NCBI RefSeq assembly: GCF_000284295.1
Contig: NC_017093.1
Span: 7,936,001-8,000,000 of the forward strand
Reading direction: 5' to 3'
Source: Actinoplanes missouriensis 431
GTDB taxonomy: Bacteria > Actinomycetota > Actinomycetes > Mycobacteriales > Micromonosporaceae
Length of the DNA stretch: 64,000 nucleotides
Shown piece by piece: positions 23,806 through 31,765 of this stretch. Made by a program: the position numbers and the translations under genes. A model generated the notes under the pieces. That model saw only the letters and a list, made by a program, of their open reading frames with translations, ran no database searches and had not been told where the DNA came from. Numbering within the stretch: position 1 is the first letter of the stretch; every line of letters starts with the position of its first letter.

Positions 23806-24552
23806 ATGAGCACGGTTGTCCGTATCGACGACGTCACCAAGGTGTACGGCTCGGGGGGCAATGCTCTGCTCGCCCTCGATCACATCTCACTCGGCGTCCA
23901 GCAGGGCGAGTTCGTCTGCCTGCTCGGCGCCTCCGGCTGCGGCAAGAGCACGCTGCTCTCGCTGGTGGCCGGCCTCGACAAGATCACCACCGGCACGCTG
24001 GACATCGGCGGCCGCCACGTCGCGCTGATGTTCCAGGAGGCCGCGCTCTTCCCCTGGCTCTCGGTGAACGGCAACGTCGAGCTGCCGCTGCGATTGCAGG
24101 GCATCGGCAAGGCCGAACGCCGGAAGCGCGCGAGTGAGCTGCTGGACATCGTCCGGCTCGGCGGTTTCGGCGACAAGCGGCCGCACGAGCTCTCCGGCGG
24201 CATGCGGCAGCGCGTCGCCCTGGCCCGGGCCCTCGCCCAGAACGCCGACGTCCTGCTGATGGACGAGCCGTTCGGCGCGCTCGACGCGATGACCCGGGAC
24301 ATCCTGCACGACGAGCTGGAGCGGATCTGGCGCGAGCAGGAGCTCACCGTCCTCTTCGTGACCCACAACGTCCGCGAGGCGGTCCGCCTCGGCGACCGGG
24401 TGGTGCTGCTCAGCAGCCGGCCGGGCCGGGTCATCGAGGACTACCGGATCAACCACCCGCGCCCCCGGCGCATCGACTCCCCCGAGGTCTCGGGCCAGGC
24501 CGCCGAGATCACCGACCGGCTCCGCGCGGAGGTCGCCCGCCATGCCAGCTGA
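23806..24552 (+). CDS. ABC transporter ATP-binding protein (SsuB/TauB/NrtD type)
   Basis: 248 residues with Walker A GASGCGKSTLL, Q-loop MFQEAALFPWL, signature LSGGMRQRVALARAL, Walker B VLLMDEPFGALD and the switch His in VTHNVREAV. The FPWL after the Q-loop is typical of the nitrate/sulfonate/taurine subfamily. It follows the binding-protein gene by 26 bp with a good ribosome site (gggagggcgagt) and overlaps the permease gene by 11 bp. Confidence 0.94.
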   Translation: MSTVVRIDDVTKVYGSGGNALLALDHISLGVQQGEFVCLLGASGCGKSTLLSLVAGLDKITTGTLDIGGRHVALMFQEAALFPWLSVNGNVELPLRLQGIGKAERRKRASELLDIVRLGGFGDKRPHELSGGMRQRVALARALAQNADVLLMDEPFGALDAMTRDILHDELERIWREQELTVLFVTHNVREAVRLGDRVVLLSSRPGRVIEDYRINHPRPRRIDSPEVSGQAAEITDRLRAEVARHAS

Positions 24553-25483
24553 GCACTCCGCCACCGGCGCCGCCCTCCAGGGCGCCATCGACCCGGACGG
24601 GTTCCCGCCTCCGCTGCCGGCCAAGCCGGTCGACCTGGCGGCCGCCGACCGGGTCAGCGGCCTGGACGCCCTCGAGCTCGGCCCGAAGAAGGAGAAGGGC
24701 GCGCTCGGCAGGCGGATCTGGAACAGCACCTGGCCGAAGCTGCTCGCGATCGCGATCGTCGTCGCGATCTGGCAGGCCGCCGTGCTCGCCGAGTGGAAGC
24801 CGATCTACGTGCTGCCGGCGCCGCTCGACGTCTTCGCGGTGCTCCGGGACCTGGTCACCACGGCCGACTTCTGGGACGGCGTACGCCTGACGATGACCCG
24901 GGCGATCACCGGCTTCCTCCTGGCCGTGCTGATCGGCACGGTGATCGGCGCCGCGGTCTCCCGGTTCGCCCCGCTGCGGGCCGCGATCGGCTCGCTGATC
25001 ACCGGCTTGCAGACCATGCCGTCGATCATGTGGTTCCCGCTCGCCATCCTGCTCTTCCAGCTCGGCGAGAGCGCAATCATGTTCGTGGTCGTCCTCGGCG
25101 CCGCGCCCTCGGTCGCGAACGGCCTGATCAGCGGCATCGACTACGTGCCGCGGACCTGGCTGCGAGTCGGCAAGGTGATGGGCATGAAGGGCCTCGCCCA
25201 GTACCGGCATCTGATCCTGCCGGCGTCCCTGCCGTCCTTCGTGTCCGGCCTGAAGCAGGGCTGGGCGTTCTCCTGGCGCAGCCTGATGGCCGGTGAGCTG
25301 CTGGTCATCGTGCCGGGCACGGTCTCGATCGGTGTCCGGATGCAGAACGCGCGCGATCTGTCCGACAGCGCCCTGGTGATCAGCTACATCATCGTGGTGC
25401 TGGTCATCGGCATCCTGATCGACCAGCTCTTCAACTTCGCCGACAACAAGCTGCGCAAGCGCTGGGGCCTTACAGAGGCCTGA
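24542..25483 (+). CDS. ABC transporter permease (SsuC/TauC/NrtB type)
   Basis: 313 residues with an unusual 60-residue soluble N-terminal extension rich in Pro and Ala, then about six membrane helices. The coupling EAA motif is present around RTWLRVGKVMGMKGLAQYRHLILPASLP. It starts inside the end of the ATP-binding gene, so the two are translationally coupled. A terminator follows after about 30 bp, closing the Rrf2-importer operon. Confidence 0.92.
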   Translation: MPAEHSATGAALQGAIDPDGFPPPLPAKPVDLAAADRVSGLDALELGPKKEKGALGRRIWNSTWPKLLAIAIVVAIWQAAVLAEWKPIYVLPAPLDVFAVLRDLVTTADFWDGVRLTMTRAITGFLLAVLIGTVIGAAVSRFAPLRAAIGSLITGLQTMPSIMWFPLAILLFQLGESAIMFVVVLGAAPSVANGLISGIDYVPRTWLRVGKVMGMKGLAQYRHLILPASLPSFVSGLKQGWAFSWRSLMAGELLVIVPGTVSIGVRMQNARDLSDSALVISYIIVVLVIGILIDQLFNFADNKLRKRWGLTEA

Positions 25484-25510
25484 GCCGGCTGGCTCCCGCT
25501 TCGCTCCGCT

Positions 25511-25538
25511 GCAAAACGCCTTATACCCGGCGTTTTGC
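25511..25538. terminator. Terminator after the ABC importer operon
   Basis: GCAAAACGCC and GGCGTTTTGC pair around an 8-nt AT-rich loop; usable by both converging genes. The 5' flank gcttcgctccgctgc resembles, in reverse, the end of the MSELASES mini-ORFs. Confidence 0.8.
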
Positions 25539-25541
25539 GGT

Positions 25542-26417
25542 TCATAGGGGCCGGACTGAGCTCAGGACTTCCTCTACTACGTAGTCGAACTGTTTGTGGG
25601 TGCCGGGAATCGACACGTACAGGATCGCGGCCGTTGGTTTTCCGACGTCGATGACCGCCACCGCGGAGAGCTCCTCGGTGGCGGTCAGCCCGTTCGCCTC
25701 GAACCGGAGCCGGAACTCGCTCACCCAGGCCGGCAGCCCGCCGAGCGTGGTGACCTCGTCCCGGAGCGGCTCCATGGTGTTCGGCTGCGGGTAGTACTCG
25801 GCCCGCACGTCCGCCGCCACCTGCCGGCCGACGCACTCCAGGTCGAGCGAGACCGCGTCGTTGTCGGCCGCCGGCACCGCCCCGGACAGGATCGACGCGT
25901 GGTACTCCCCGCCGCTGTACACCTCGGTCACGAAGTGCTGTCCCACCCGGTACGGCACCTCCAGCGCGCCCGCTTTCCACACCGTGTCCCAGACCTGCCA
26001 GGGCGCGCCGTACCTGCGGTAGGAGATGCCGGCCTCGGTGTCGGTGGTCCGCTCCCCGGTGGCCGGCGCCGCCGTGCTCGGCCGCGGCGTGGGCGCGCCG
26101 CTGGGGGACCCGGTCGGCGCGGGACAGGCCTGTGCCAGCGGTGGCCGCAGGTCGGCGGGACCGGCCGCCTCGTCGCTGAACGGGTTGCTCTCCCCGCCGA
26201 GGATCACGATCAGCAGCACGGTCAGACCGGCGGCCAGGATGCCCGCGGCGATCCCTGAGAAGATCCGCAACTGCCGCCGGCGCCGCTCGGGTCCATCCGG
26301 GCGGGGCGCCTCCGGCGGCGCGGGTGGATCAGGCGCCAGCGGCGGTACGCCCGAAGCCGTCACCATGCCCGACGACCACGTCCCGCCGGACCCGCTCCAC
26401 GCGTTCCGTTCCGACAT
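25542..26417 (-). CDS. Single-pass membrane protein of unknown function
   Basis: 291 residues from MSERNAWSGSGG. The N-terminal 50 residues are Pro-rich and end in a basic RRRRQL cluster before one transmembrane helix (FSGIAAGILAAGLTVLLIVIL). The rest is extracytoplasmic: a Pro/Thr/Ser linker and a 190-residue domain with two Cys (ACPAP, LECVG) that may form a disulfide. The organisation, cytoplasmic Pro-rich tail plus one helix plus folded outer domain, is common among actinobacterial envelope proteins. No family is recognised. It diverges from the acyltransferase gene over about 100 bp. Confidence 0.75.
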   Translation of the reverse strand: MSERNAWSGSGGTWSSGMVTASGVPPLAPDPPAPPEAPRPDGPERRRRQLRIFSGIAAGILAAGLTVLLIVILGGESNPFSDEAAGPADLRPPLAQACPAPTGSPSGAPTPRPSTAAPATGERTTDTEAGISYRRYGAPWQVWDTVWKAGALEVPYRVGQHFVTEVYSGGEYHASILSGAVPAADNDAVSLDLECVGRQVAADVRAEYYPQPNTMEPLRDEVTTLGGLPAWVSEFRLRFEANGLTATEELSAVAVIDVGKPTAAILYVSIPGTHKQFDYVVEEVLSSVRPL

Positions 26418-26519
26418 GCTCTTCAGTGAACACCACCCGAGGTAGCGGCACCCGGCACGGTCATCGGCATTGACCACCCGTACCACGCCTTTCCCAGAAA
26501 TCTCAGCTACCGTGCTGCC

Positions 26520-27251
26520 ATGGAACTGGTGTATCCCCCCGTTGTCGGTCTGGCGAAGACTCTGTTTCGCGTGCTCGACCTGAAGATCGAGGTCGAGGGC
26601 GGCGAGCACATCCCGTCGAGCGGCGGGGCGGTGCTGGCCAGCAACCACTCGAGCTACCTGGATTTCATCTTCTGCGGCCTGGGGGCGCAGCCGTCCAAGC
26701 GGCTGGTCCGGTTCATGGCGAAGAAGTCGGTCTTCGACCACAAGGTGAGCGGCCCGCTGATGCGCGGCATGAAGCACATCCCGGTCGATCGCAAGGCCGG
26801 CACGGCGGCGTTCCGCGAGGCCACCGAGGCGCTGCGGAACGGCGAGATCGTCGGCGTCTTCCCGGAGGCGACGATCAGCGAGTCGTTCACGGTCAAGGGG
26901 TTGAAATCGGGCGCGGCGCGGATGGCGCAGGAGGCGGGCGTCCCGCTGATCCCGATGGCGGTCTGGGGGCCGCACCGGCTCTGGACCAAGGGCCGCAAGA
27001 AGGAGCTGACCAAGCGGCACGTGCCGGTGCTCATCAAGATCGGTGAGGCGCTGCACGTGCCGGAGGGCGCCACGCCCGAGGCGGTGACCGCCCTGCTGAA
27101 GGAGCGGCTGACCGGGCTCCTCGACGCGGTGCAGAAGGCGTACCCGGAGAAGCCCGCCGGTGACGACGACCGCTGGTGGCTTCCCGCCCACCTCGGCGGC
27201 ACCGCCCCGCTGCCGCCCGCGCGTCAGGCGTCCGACGCTTCCGGCGTCTGA
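26520..27251 (+). CDS. 1-acyl-glycerol-3-phosphate acyltransferase family (PlsC-like)
   Basis: 243 residues with the acyltransferase motif I NHSSYLD (catalytic His and Asp), motif II GMKHIPVDR and motif III FPEATIS. It should transfer an acyl group to a lysophospholipid or related acceptor at the membrane. TACCGT lies 6 nt before the ATG and no Shine-Dalgarno is seen, suggesting a leaderless mRNA. Its final codons are part of a 16-bp tandem repeat that runs through the stop, so the C-terminal residues ASDASGV may be strain-variable. Confidence 0.9.
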   Translation: MELVYPPVVGLAKTLFRVLDLKIEVEGGEHIPSSGGAVLASNHSSYLDFIFCGLGAQPSKRLVRFMAKKSVFDHKVSGPLMRGMKHIPVDRKAGTAAFREATEALRNGEIVGVFPEATISESFTVKGLKSGAARMAQEAGVPLIPMAVWGPHRLWTKGRKKELTKRHVPVLIKIGEALHVPEGATPEAVTALLKERLTGLLDAVQKAYPEKPAGDDDRWWLPAHLGGTAPLPPARQASDASGV

Positions 27252-27281
27252 CGCTTCAAACGTCTGACGCTTCAGGCGTCT
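27234..27281 (+). repeat. Three tandem 16-bp palindromic units across the plsC-like stop
   Basis: GACGCTTCCGGCGTCT, GACGCTTCAAACGTCT and GACGCTTCAGGCGTCT follow each other without gaps. Each can fold on itself (GACG with CGTC). The TGA stop lies at the junction of the first two units. Confidence 0.88.
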
Positions 27282-27299
27282 GACCGAAACAGATCAGTG

Positions 27300-27323
27300 A
27301 AGCCCTCGGCGTGCCGGGGGCTT
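27300..27323 (+). terminator. Terminator after the PlsC-like gene
   Basis: AAGCCCTCGG pairs with CCGGGGGCTT around a tight loop and is followed by TT. Confidence 0.7.
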
Positions 27324-27333
27324 TCCGCTGTCG

Positions 27334-27383
27334 CTGAAACGGCATCGGCGTCGCACCCCGGCTGGGCACGACGCCGATTTCAG
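27334..27383 (-). terminator. Terminator after the cold-shock gene
   Basis: ATCGGCGTCG (27344-27353) pairs with CGACGCCGAT (27369-27378), with outer CTGAAA/TTTCAG arms; it lies about 40 bp past the csp stop. Confidence 0.75.
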
Positions 27384-27425
27384 TTGAGACCTACAGCTGC
27401 TGGTGGCAGCCGATCAGGCTCGGAA

Positions 27426-27629
27426 TCAGACGGAGCGGATGTTCGCGGCCTGCGGGCCCTTCTGGCCCTGGGTCACCTCGAACTCAACCCGCTGGTTCTC
27501 CTCCAGGCTGCGGTAGCCCGACATCTGGATCGCGGAGAAGTGGGCGAAGACGTCGGCGCCGCCGTCGTCCGGGGTGATGAATCCGAAGCCCTTGTCCGCG
27601 TTAAACCACTTCACAACGCCGGTAACCAT
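27426..27629 (-). CDS. Cold-shock domain protein (CspA family)
   Basis: 67 residues, a single OB-fold cold-shock domain with RNP1 KGFGFITP and RNP2 DVFAHFS. It binds single-stranded RNA or DNA and acts as an RNA chaperone. The start MVTGVVKWFNADKGF has ribosome site gaggagacgatc. A long non-coding stretch upstream (to about 27850) contains hairpins, consistent with the structured leaders known for csp mRNAs, but no cold box was identified. Confidence 0.95.
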   Translation of the reverse strand: MVTGVVKWFNADKGFGFITPDDGGADVFAHFSAIQMSGYRSLEENQRVEFEVTQGQKGPQAANIRSV

Positions 27630-27757
27630 GATCGTCTCCTCGACGGTCGATCGTTCCTGCCCATTATGGACGGGAACGAGGTAATAAGACCCGCATTCTG
27701 CGGGACTCGTGTCGCCGTACTGATCGCCCGTACCGGAGAAACCCGGGTTACGACAAA

Positions 27758-27790
27758 GAGCGCCTGGGGCAGACTTCCCCACAGGCGCTC
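27758..27790. repeat. Hairpin in the csp upstream region
   Basis: GAGCGCCTG pairs with CAGGCGCTC, with an inner GGG/CCC extension. It lies between the divergent csp gene and the next gene. It may be part of a csp leader or a promoter-proximal structure; it is too far from any stop to be an obvious terminator. Confidence 0.5.
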
Positions 27791-27853
27791 CTGAGTACTT
27801 GGGAACCAAACTGACAACGCTCGCGAGCGTATCACGGGAGAGGAGGCCGGGAA

Positions 27854-28273
27854 GTGCTCGGTATGGAAACGGCGCGGCAGCTCAAGGACGCCGGTTTGAT
27901 CTGGAAGCCCCGGCTGGGTGACAGGTTCGCGGTGCCGGACCGGGACCTCGACGACGAGTTGTTCGTGCTCAGCAACATGACGATCCAGGTGCACGACCGG
28001 CCGGAAGGCCGGATCATCGGCTTCAACGGCACCACCGAGTGGGCGCTCGACGACGTCGAACTCGACGAGGCGATCTGGCTGCCCCGCGAAGATCAACTTC
28101 GCGAGCTGCTCGGCGGCACGTTCCGGGAGCTGCGCCGCACGGGAGGCGATTATTCGGTACGCGTTCAACTGCTCGACACCGAGCAGATCTTCGTGGCGTC
28201 CAGCGCCGAGAAGGCGTACGCGGATGCTCTGGTCCACCTCCTGGCCGCCGCCGGCGTTCACTCCTCAGAGTGA
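27854..28273 (+). CDS. Conserved hypothetical protein (139 aa)
   Basis: The GTG is chosen because gaggaggccgggaa precedes it. The protein is acidic and soluble, alternating strands and helices (RIIGFNGTTEWALDDVELDEAIWLP), with no membrane segment and no recognisable catalytic motif. It converges with adnB, overlapping its end by 9 bp. The family is not recognised. Confidence 0.7.
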   Translation: MLGMETARQLKDAGLIWKPRLGDRFAVPDRDLDDELFVLSNMTIQVHDRPEGRIIGFNGTTEWALDDVELDEAIWLPREDQLRELLGGTFRELRRTGGDYSVRVQLLDTEQIFVASSAEKAYADALVHLLAAAGVHSSE

Positions 28274-31200
28274 CTCCTCCGGCACCTCCTCGATCAGCGC
28301 GGCCAGCTCGGCGGCGTCCAGGAGATCGGCCGGACGCACCGTGACCTGCTCACGGACGTAGTGGAAGCCGGCACGGACCCGGTTCACCGGGACGCCCGCG
28401 AGGGTCGCCCAGGCCAGCCGGTACGCGGAGAGCTGCACCGCCGCAGCCTCCGCCTCCGTGCCCGACGGCCGCCGCCCGGTCTTCCAGTCGATCACGTCGA
28501 ACCGGTCGTCCCCGTCGGCGAAGACCGCGTCCATCCGCCCGCGCACCACCACCCCGGCCACAGTCGTGGCGAACGGCACCTCCACCTCCACCGGGGTCCG
28601 GTCGGCCCACTCCCCGGTCAGGAACGCCTCCTGCAACGCGGCCAGCTCCTCGTCACCGGCCGCGCCGTCGTCGGCCGCGCCGGGCAGCTCGTCGATGTCG
28701 ATCAGCCGGCTCGCCCCGAACCGCTGCTCCAGCCAGGCGTGGAACGCGGTCCCCCGGCGTGCCTGGGGGGCCGGGCGGTGCGGCAGCGGCCGCCGCAGCG
28801 ACCGGGCCAGCGCCTGCGGGTCGCGCCGGAGCACGACGAGCTGCGAAACGGACAGATGCGGCGGAAGCGCCACCTCGGCCGGCCCGTCCTGCCGGGTCCG
28901 CTCGGCCCGCTCGGCGAGCAGCAGCCGCGCCTCCCGCCGCCAGCGGGCGATGTCGGGGTCGGCGCTCTCCCCGGCGTCGTCGGCGTCGCCGTCAACAGCA
29001 CCGGCGTCGTCGGCGGCCTCATCGGCCTCGTCCTGGCGTGCCGGGCCACCGGCCCCGCCGGGCCGGCCCGGATGCACGGGGTCGCCTGCTGAGGGCAGGC
29101 CCGCGGCGTCGGCCGCCTCCCCGGCCCGCGCCGCCACCTCCGGCTCGCTCTCGGCCAGCTCCGCGAATGCCTCCGCCACCGACACGTCCGGATCCGTGAT
29201 CATCCGGCGGATCAGGTCGGCCGCCGCCGCCATCGCCGGCCGGCGCAGGCCCAGCGGGTCGGACGGCCACTCCGCGCTCGCCACCGCCTGATCACCCGGG
29301 TTCGACTCCCCCGGCGCGGGCTCCGGCGTCCACCTGTCCACCACACCGGACCCGGCGGCGCAGACCTCCCGGATCTCGTCGAGGAAGACCGACGGCCCGC
29401 GCGGCCGCTTCACGCCCTCGCCCCACCAGTACCCGGAGCAGAGCAGCAGCCGGCGGGGACGGGTCACCGCCACGTACGTGAGCCGCCGTTCCTCCCGCTC
29501 GTCGTGCTCCCGCCAGGCCCGGCCGAACGTCGTGAGCGCGCCCGCCACGTCCTTCTGATCCTCCGCGCCGGACAGGTCCAGGTCCGGCAGCCCGTCCGCG
29601 TCGCCGCGCAGCGGGAACGGCAGCACCCCGATCCCGCCCAGGTAGTGGTCGGAGGCACGGGACTGGCCCGGCCAGACACCCCGGCACAGGCCGGCCACCG
29701 CTACCACGTCCCACTCCAGGCCCTTCGCGGCGTGCGCGGTCAGGATCTGCACCGCGCCCTCGACCACGTCGACCTGGCCCGGCTCCAGGCCGCGCTCCTC
29801 CTCCTCGGCGGCGGCCAGGAACGCCAGGAAGCCGGCGAGCGTGCCGCTCTCGTTCTCGCTGCCGTAGCGGGTCGCCGCCTCGCCGAGCGCGTCCAGGTGG
29901 GCGCGGGCCAGCCCGGCGTCACCGGCCGCCCAGCCCCGGACCGCCACCTCCACGTCCAGGCCGATGGTCCGTTCGATGTCCGCGAGCAGGTCCGGCAGCG
30001 GCTGGTCGAGACGCTGCCGCAGCGCGCCCAGCTCCAGCCCGTACGCCCGGAGCCGCGCGTACCCCTCCGCCGAGTACTGCGCCGCGATCCCCAGGTCGGC
30101 CATCGCCTCGACGAGCGTCGCGTCGTCCAGCCGGTCGGCGGTCGCGTCCGCCTCCTCGGCGTCGGCGGGTGGCGGGGTGCGGGCCGCGGCGATCGCCCGG
30201 GAGCGGCGGTGCAGCGCCACCAGGTCGCGCGGGCCGATCCGCCAGCGGGCGCCGGTCAGCAGCCGCAACAGCGAGGCGCCGTCGGTCGGGTCGGCCAGCA
30301 CGCGCAGGGTGCAGACGATGTCCCGTACCTCCGGGGTGTCCAGAAGACCGCCCAGACCGACCACCTCGACCGGAAGGCCACGGGACCGCAGCGCCTCCTC
30401 GATCACCGGGATCTGGCTGCGGACCCGGACCAGGACCGCGCTGGTGGGCCGCTGTTCCAGCGGGATCTCGGCGGCCGGGGCGCTGGGCATCCCGGCGGCC
30501 AGGCGCCACCCGGTCAGCATCGAGTCGGCGATCCAGTCCGCCTCGTCGGCGTACGTCGGCAGCAGCGCGCAGGTGACCGTCCGGCCGCCGACCGCCTCGG
30601 CCACCCGGTCGGCCGACGTGAGCTCGGTGACCGCCGCCCCGGCCCGCAGCGGCGCCGAGATCCGGTTCGCCACCGCGAGGATCTCCGGGCGGTTGCGCCA
30701 GCTCTTGGAGAGCGTCCGGATCCAGGCCGGATGCCCGGTCCGGTCGGGGAACTCGGTGGCGAACCGTTCCAGCGTCCCCGCCGAAGCGCCACGCCAGCCG
30801 TAGATCGACTGCGAGGGGTCGCCGACCGCGGTGACCGCGTGCCCGCCGCCGAACAGGTTGTTCAGCATGGTCACCTGGGCGTGGCTGGTGTCCTGGTACT
30901 CGTCGAGCAGCACGATCCGGAACCGGCCGCGCTCGATCGCCCCGACCTCCGGATGGTCCCGCGCCACCAGGGCCGCCCGGGCCATCTGGTCGCCGAAGTC
31001 CATCGCCTCCAGGTCGAGTTTGCGCTGCTGGTAGAGGCGGACCAGGGGCAGCAGAGTGAGCCGCTGCTGCTGGCGGCGCAGCATGTCGGCGACGTCCTTG
31101 TAGACCCGGCCCGGGAACTCGGTGACGTCGGCGTAGAACCCGCCGGTCCAGGCCGAGACGTCGTCCGGCGTGCGCAGATGCTCGGCGATCTCGGCGGAGA

Positions 31201-31765
31201 GCGCGAGCACGTCGTCGGTGACCGTGCCCGGCGCCCGGTTCAGGCCGGTCATCTCCCCCGTGTACGCCCGGACCAGCGAGTCCACGATCTGCCAGCGGGC
31301 GGCCTCGGTGAGCAGCCGGGCCGACGGCTCGTAACCGGCGCGCAGGCCGTGCTCGGTGACGACCCGGGCCGCGTAGGCGTGATAGGTCGAGATGGTCGCC
31401 TCACCGGCGAACGCGTCGTCCCGGCCGAACCGGCGGATCAACTGCCCGACCCGGGTACGGACCCGGTGCGCCAGCTCCCCGGCCGCCTTCCGGGTGAAGG
31501 TGAGACCGAGGATCTCGCCCGGATGCGCGTACCCGTTGGCGACCAGCCAGACCACCCGCGACGCCATCGTCTCGGTCTTGCCGGATCCGGCGCCCGCGAC
31601 CACCAGCAGCGGGGCCACCGGCGCCGCGATGATCGCCTCCTGCTCGGCGGTCGGCGGCGGCAGGCGCAGCATCCGGGCCAGCTCGCGCGGCGTGTACCGG
31701 GGTCCGGAGTCGGCGCGGCGCCGCGGCCGAGGCTGTTCGTCGTTGAAGAGGGTGGTTTGACTCAT
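28265..31765 (-). CDS. adnB: AdnB: helicase-nuclease subunit for double-strand-break end resection
   Basis: 1166 residues. A UvrD-like motor comes first: Walker A VVAGAGSGKTETMASR, LLDEYQDTSHAQ, GDPSQSIYGWRGAS and motif VI VAVTRPRRLLLCSG. A C-terminal RecB-family nuclease domain follows, with catalytic GRMDAV and VIDWKTGRRPSG (Asp and Lys). AdnAB unwinds and resects DNA ends in actinobacteria, in place of RecBCD or AddAB. An Ala/Asp/Glu-rich linker near residues 890-960 is longer than I expect. The ATG overlaps the adnA stop (ATGA), so the subunits are translationally coupled. Order and strand follow Rv3202c-Rv3201c. Confidence 0.93.
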   Translation of the reverse strand: MSQTTLFNDEQPRPRRRADSGPRYTPRELARMLRLPPPTAEQEAIIAAPVAPLLVVAGAGSGKTETMASRVVWLVANGYAHPGEILGLTFTRKAAGELAHRVRTRVGQLIRRFGRDDAFAGEATISTYHAYAARVVTEHGLRAGYEPSARLLTEAARWQIVDSLVRAYTGEMTGLNRAPGTVTDDVLALSAEIAEHLRTPDDVSAWTGGFYADVTEFPGRVYKDVADMLRRQQQRLTLLPLVRLYQQRKLDLEAMDFGDQMARAALVARDHPEVGAIERGRFRIVLLDEYQDTSHAQVTMLNNLFGGGHAVTAVGDPSQSIYGWRGASAGTLERFATEFPDRTGHPAWIRTLSKSWRNRPEILAVANRISAPLRAGAAVTELTSADRVAEAVGGRTVTCALLPTYADEADWIADSMLTGWRLAAGMPSAPAAEIPLEQRPTSAVLVRVRSQIPVIEEALRSRGLPVEVVGLGGLLDTPEVRDIVCTLRVLADPTDGASLLRLLTGARWRIGPRDLVALHRRSRAIAAARTPPPADAEEADATADRLDDATLVEAMADLGIAAQYSAEGYARLRAYGLELGALRQRLDQPLPDLLADIERTIGLDVEVAVRGWAAGDAGLARAHLDALGEAATRYGSENESGTLAGFLAFLAAAEEEERGLEPGQVDVVEGAVQILTAHAAKGLEWDVVAVAGLCRGVWPGQSRASDHYLGGIGVLPFPLRGDADGLPDLDLSGAEDQKDVAGALTTFGRAWREHDEREERRLTYVAVTRPRRLLLCSGYWWGEGVKRPRGPSVFLDEIREVCAAGSGVVDRWTPEPAPGESNPGDQAVASAEWPSDPLGLRRPAMAAAADLIRRMITDPDVSVAEAFAELAESEPEVAARAGEAADAAGLPSAGDPVHPGRPGGAGGPARQDEADEAADDAGAVDGDADDAGESADPDIARWRREARLLLAERAERTRQDGPAEVALPPHLSVSQLVVLRRDPQALARSLRRPLPHRPAPQARRGTAFHAWLEQRFGASRLIDIDELPGAADDGAAGDEELAALQEAFLTGEWADRTPVEVEVPFATTVAGVVVRGRMDAVFADGDDRFDVIDWKTGRRPSGTEAEAAAVQLSAYRLAWATLAGVPVNRVRAGFHYVREQVTVRPADLLDAAELAALIEEVPEESL

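Noticed and set aside
25484..25511. A third copy of the MSELASES mini-ORF near the end of the ABC importer operon
   Set aside because: Only a short stretch resembling its end (in reverse) is present; there is no MSELASES start and no overlapping frame.
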